Both the position numbers and the translations under genes were made by a program. The notes under the pieces are model-generated. The model did not search any database and was not told the origin of the DNA. It saw only the letters and a program-made list of their open reading frames with translations. A stretch of DNA of 64,000 bases, taken from contig RCNN01000069.1 of assembly GCA_003667245.1 (NCBI GenBank), forward strand, positions 1 through 64,000, written 5' to 3'. This document shows positions 59,972 through 64,000 of the stretch, piece after piece (position 1 is the stretch's first letter; each line of letters begins with the position of its first letter). Source of the DNA: Heterostelium multicystogenum (lineage: Eukaryota > Evosea > Eumycetozoa > Acytosteliales > Acytosteliaceae).

Positions 59972-60564
59972 TTAATAAAAATATAATTAAATAAAATATT
60001 AATGAGATAATCATTTGATCAAACCTCTCAATTTTCTTGATTACAAATACTTGAAAAGTGTTAAGAGATGTATTAAATATTTATCTTCATAATAGACCAG
60101 TTCAATGAAGTAAACTATTTTTCGTAATTTTCCAATGTTGTCCTCTGAAATATATATACATCTACTCCATAAACACCTTCACAATTCAAATCTAAAATGA
60201 ATCATTCAAGAAATAATACAAATAGATTTTGTCAATTAATAAACGATATTTACCATAAATCTTTAAAGAATTAAATATAAACATTTAATGTTCAATGAAT
60301 TTAGTACTATTTCTCTTTAGGTAGATCTGAGCTTCAAGAAAGGTTCTTCAAATTATAGATGTTTGTGATCTAGTTGGACCCAGGACATGTTCATAGAAGA
60401 TGGTAAATGACGAAACTCATTTTTGATTTCAATAAAGTTACAAATAAAATCAAGATTATAACCTAATAAACTAAATATACACAATAAATAATAAACAAAA
60501 TAATAAATCAAATAGATCCAAATAATTATGAATATTTATTGTCGATACAGATTTTGATGTTAAT
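59972..60564. other. Intergenic region
   Basis: About 590 bp. The right part (60440-60560) is the 3' flank of copy H, with AATAATTATGAATATTTATTG shared with the other copies. The left part is AT-rich with no recognisable gene. Confidence 0.45.
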
Positions 60565-62284
60565 CTATATTGAATAAACAATTGATGGACACCAATATCT
60601 GCTAAATTGATCATCCAAATAGATTGGTTCTGATTGATCATTCTCAATTGAATATTTGAAGTTACCATATTGTTTACCAGCAAATGAATAAATATAACTC
60701 TCTGTTGCTGATACACAATCGTAAATTGGATATACCTCACCATCTTTGGCAGGTATCTGATTGAGTTTGGTTGTTAGTTTGGTCAAGACATTGTATTTGA
60801 TGAAACATTTATCTTGTTTTGAATGAATAAAGAAATGACCATTGTTGTCATGACATGCTGAGAATGGTCTGCACTCGAATCGATGTTCTGAAATGGTTTT
60901 GTTTGTCAAGTCAAACATAAATAGAATATTATTATTAAATGAAACTGAATATAATATTCCATTAAAGATCATTGTTGATATTTGTCGACCATAATGTTGT
61001 GGTAATTGATGATATCTTTCAAATTTCATTGTTTTGATGTTGAATCGATCAATTCGATGTGTTTTCCCAACCATTTACCAAATAGATATGATCTTGACCA
61101 TCATAACAAACTGATATGTTATAGTCAGGATCAATTCCATCCATATCACCAATGTGTTCAATTGATTGAGATTTGATTGAGAATCGCATCCATTTGTTTG
61201 GATTAATAAAACCACCAAATACATAGATATATTCATCAACTCTGATAATTGATTGGAATGTGCCAAAGAAAGCATAATCTATTTGTAATTGTTCGATTGA
61301 ATTGTTGTTTGAAACATTGATGAGTGTTGCTCCTTTATCACAGTGTGTTGTGAAGATATATCTTGATTTGTTTGAATCATTGATTGATAATTGTATTGAT
61401 TGTTTGATGATTGATAATTGTATTGATTGTTTGATGATTGATTTCATTGATTCAGAATCGAATGCTTTGGTTGTCAATGAATATGAATGTTGTTTGATAT
61501 CATCGATTGTTTTGTCATTGAATGATTGATTGTATTGATTCAATAGATATAGAATCATTGATTGATGATCATTGTCGAATTGATTGATCAGTTGATTGAT
61601 ATTATAATGGTTATTATATCGATCATTGAATATTGTTTGTTTGTTGTTCAAGATGAATGATGACAGTGATGAACATGATTCTATTGATGATATCAATGTT
61701 GTTGTCATGTATTGTGAAATGCTATCATTGTTTGTTGTGTTGTCATCTTGATTATCATCTGTTGTATTATCATTATTATTTTGATCATTGTTCTTGCTGC
61801 TGCTGTTGTTATTATTCCAATGATTATTGATATTGATGATATTGATGAGATGTTTCAATTGATTGATGTTGTTCTCGATTCGATCAGTCAATGATTGTTT
61901 GTTCTCTTTCATTGTATTCTTTAATCTTTGTTCTTCAATGATGAGGTATTGATGATATTGTTCAAAGTGTTGTGATATCTCATTCTCTGTTGTTGTGATC
62001 TTATTGATTTCTGATACTGATGACTTTAATGAACTCCACAATGATCTGAGAGTATCTTTGATATCAAAGTGCTTTTCGTGGGTCTCTGTTTGATTTTGAT
62101 CAGTGTTATCTGACTCCAAGAGTGCATTATTCAAATGTAGTCTGATATCTTCGATATGATTAATGTATTGATTACAAGAATCATTTTCTTTGATATGAAT
62201 GATGATACATTTTGTACACATCAATACATTACATTTGTCACATATCGATTTATATGCTTTATTATTATGTAGAGTACACTTCAT
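60565..62284 (-). CDS. B-box/propeller family, copy H (single frameshift)
   Basis: ATG 62284 begins MKCTLHNNKAYKSICDKCNV with B-box CTLH (one Asn longer before the next pair), CDKC, CTKC. A 411-codon frame covers B-box, coiled coil, linker, core and two blades. One extra G near 61066 (GGG for GG in VNGWKTHRID) shifts to the second frame, which completes the propeller to ASIVYSI at TAG 60565. There is a small in-frame duplication in the core (SIIKQSIQLSIIKQSIQLSI), which looks like a recent local repeat. The rest is as in copy A. Possibly functional if the G-run is miscounted. Confidence 0.75.
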
Positions 62285-62430
62285 CTCTTAATAATTAATT
62301 AATAATTAAATATATATAAATAGAATGATAGTGTGGTAATCAATTTATATGTAGATATATCTATATAATATAATATATCTGATTGTAATTAGGTTGTTGG
62401 TGATGATCAATGTTTTGTGATTTTTAATTG
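62285..62430 (-). promoter_or_regulatory. Upstream region shared with copies D and F
   Basis: Reverse complement carries the same landmarks as 30580-30718: GATCATCACCAACAACCT, ATATATTATATAGATATATC, ACATATAAATTGATTAC and TTAATTATTAAGAG before ATG. It is the closest match to the copy D upstream region. Confidence 0.5.
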
Positions 62431-62519
62431 ATGAGCCCATTCGACAAACAGAACTTAAAAATTTGATTTGAAAAAACATAATTAAATTTTAATGTTTCAT
62501 TATAGATAAGATATTTTTA

Positions 62520-63430
62520 AGAATCAACAAGGTTTTAGAGAAACAAGTTGATAAGATTGTGGAGTCGGAGTTTGAAGATAAGTTTAAACAAGGAATTCAG
62601 AGATTATCTGAGTTTCTCTTGCCAACAAAAACATTAACTGAATCGAGAAATGAATTATCTCTGCTACGAAGATACTCGTCTTCCTCAAACTCTCCTGCTG
62701 CACGATCAATTCGAAACTGTTGTTTGACTGCATGAGTCTAGAATTTCGAGAGCATTCTGGGATCCCTTTGTGATATCACTTAAGATTTCTTTAAACGCTT
62801 CATCAAGGTGATTGTATGTTCTTGATCCCTTAGTTACATGCCCTGGTGCAGACCATTTCATCTTATTTTTGACGTAAGTTGAAATTTTGCTTTGGTCAAG
62901 GTTGAATCATGCTTCAGCGATGTTAGAAAACTTTTTATGTTGTTGGAATGTTTTCATCCAGGGAAGTTTAGAGTAGTTTGGTGTTTCAATTGGAGGTGGA
63001 TTCCAAAGGTCTTTCGGAAACTCGTTGGCTCTGGTAACATTCTGAGGATCAGGAGTACTGGTATTTTTAGAACGCTTAGATATGATCATAGATTAAGTCT
63101 TATCGTCTATGAGCAGAACTCATTGATTCGGCTAAATTCAGTATTGTTTTTGATTTTCCTAAGCAATTTGCAGACTACATATCTTTGCTTCATCACACAT
63201 AGTGTTAAAGGTAATATACTGTCTTTTGATTAAATTTAAAACATATTTTGGTGGTTTCTTGTTCATCTTCATCGAGTGCAATGTACTCTCGAGTGATCAT
63301 TGAAGCTTATTAAGTTTCTTGATCTTACATGCTTCCTTTGCAATTAGTTGTTTACTCTGATCAGCTTTTTCTGGTCTCTTTGTGGTTGTTGCTGCCGAAG
63401 TACAAAGCAACATTGAATGTCTCTTGTTTC
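62520..63430 (-). pseudogene. Gag-like coding element, longest copy (broken)
   Basis: On the minus strand from ~63430 the sequence reads, with breaks, TFNVALYFGSNNHKE, then KRPEKADQSKQLIAKEACKI, then a 60-codon frame ending at 62907 (SKRSKNTSTPDPQNVTRAN, ETPNYSKLPWMKTFQQHKKF). It continues FNLDQSKISTYVKNKMKWSA, SRTYNHLDEAFKEILSDITK and FRIDRAAGEFEEDEYLRSRD. The chain of coding-like blocks over 800 bp with no catalytic motif suggests a retrotransposon gag protein (DIRS-type is one possibility) or a domesticated derivative. No reverse transcriptase or recombinase is present in the window. Confidence 0.45.
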
Positions 63431-64000
63431 AGTAACTTCATGATTTCCATGGTGACAAATCAATGATTACAAATCAATTCAGGAAAATTATTTGGATTTA
63501 ATCAAGGTTGTATCATAATCAAATATTGTGAAATGAAGAAGGATCTAAAATAATCAACACCAATGTTTATGAAGTATTCAATAGAGATCTGCAATGAACT
63601 CAGCTGAAAAACATGGAAGATTGGAAATCATATGTTGTCTTCACTAGAACAGAACAAAAGGATGTACAACTGATGCCATCAATTAAGAATCTTTTATTCC
63701 TCACAAACCAGTATCTCTCTCAATTGTAAAATTCCTAAATATTTAAGTTCATGTTGTTAGAAGGTGTTTTGTTTCTAGATTGTTGTTGATCTATAATGTT
63801 AATTACAATTATTTGATTTCCTTGAATATTGCTATTGTTATTGATGATCATTACTACCAGCTTCTTCTTCAACATTATTTCCACCATCTCCTATCATATC
63901 AGTATCATCACTACTACCTATAACTATCAGTATCAATAGAATCCCTTCATCTTCCCAATCTTCTTCTCTATCTCTTTCTACTTCTTCCCTATTTATCTTT
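63431..64000. other. Right edge, unassigned
   Basis: About 570 bp. The sequence near 63600-63680 has weak resemblance to the ankyrin/gag debris (GAACAGAACAAAAGGATG). The final 200 bp are pyrimidine-rich (CTTCTTCTTCAACATT, TATCATATCAGTATCATC), which may be the low-complexity part of a gene continuing past the window on the minus strand. Confidence 0.35.

Noticed and set aside
62892..63233. 113-codon plus-strand frame
   Set aside because: The opposite strand carries the coding-like gag blocks shared with other copies; the plus frame is its shadow.
1..64000. tRNA, rRNA or CRISPR elements
   Set aside because: No tRNA B-box (GGTTCGAATCC-like) with a matching cloverleaf was seen on reading, and repeats present are tandem coding or dispersed, not spacer arrays. 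A tRNAscan run would be decisive.

Overview
The window is nuclear DNA from a dictyostelid social amoeba. Three things point there: AT-rich intergenic DNA with poly-A/T tracts; short GT..AG introns of about 35-150 nt; and a secreted protein built from the Dictyostelium-type CTDC cysteine repeat, next to Asn/Gln-rich proteins and WLHENRTEG-type ankyrin proteins. I cannot name the species. Many genes that are otherwise well conserved carry one-base frameshifts, mostly at homopolymers, in housekeeping genes as well as family copies. Uncorrected sequencing or assembly error is therefore a likely contributor, and most long genes below had to be followed across several frames.

Layout. 0-18 kb holds mainly conserved genes: the 3' end of a mitochondrial carrier (SLC25), one B-box/propeller gene (copy A), an unrecognised ~700-residue protein, a giant SZT2 homologue (KICSTOR subunit, ~11 kb) and a convergent COPI-associated/Tvp15-like membrane protein. 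19.5-21 kb has a probable mitochondrial protein with tandem DWY-type repeats. 21-36 kb is an accessory region with B-box/propeller copies B, C, D and E, an ankyrin-repeat gene, a CTDC-repeat secreted protein and its truncated duplicate, and many relics. 36-51 kb returns mostly to conserved or single genes: PIG-T (GPI transamidase), an ankyrin-like gene, a small three-exon gene, a PTQT-repeat surface protein, ERCC8/CSA, a CAP/SCP-domain GPI-anchored protein, methylglutaconyl-CoA hydratase (AUH-like), a metallophosphoesterase and a small secreted peptide. 52-64 kb is a second accessory region with copies F, G and H, fragments, duplicated blocks and a dispersed gag-like coding repeat.

The most notable system is the TRIM-like family, with eight long copies and at least two fragments in one window. 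Its layout is an N-terminal B-box zinc finger, coiled coil, Asn/Asp-rich linker, a strongly conserved core and a C-terminal kelch-like propeller. The core is nearly identical at DNA level between copies whose B-box regions have diverged, which suggests gene conversion. Copies D, F and H share about 150 bp of upstream DNA, and most copies share a 3' flank. Copies are interspersed with ankyrin relics and pieces of the gag-like repeat, so these regions look like recombination hot spots. No tRNA, rRNA, CRISPR array or complete transposon was recognised.
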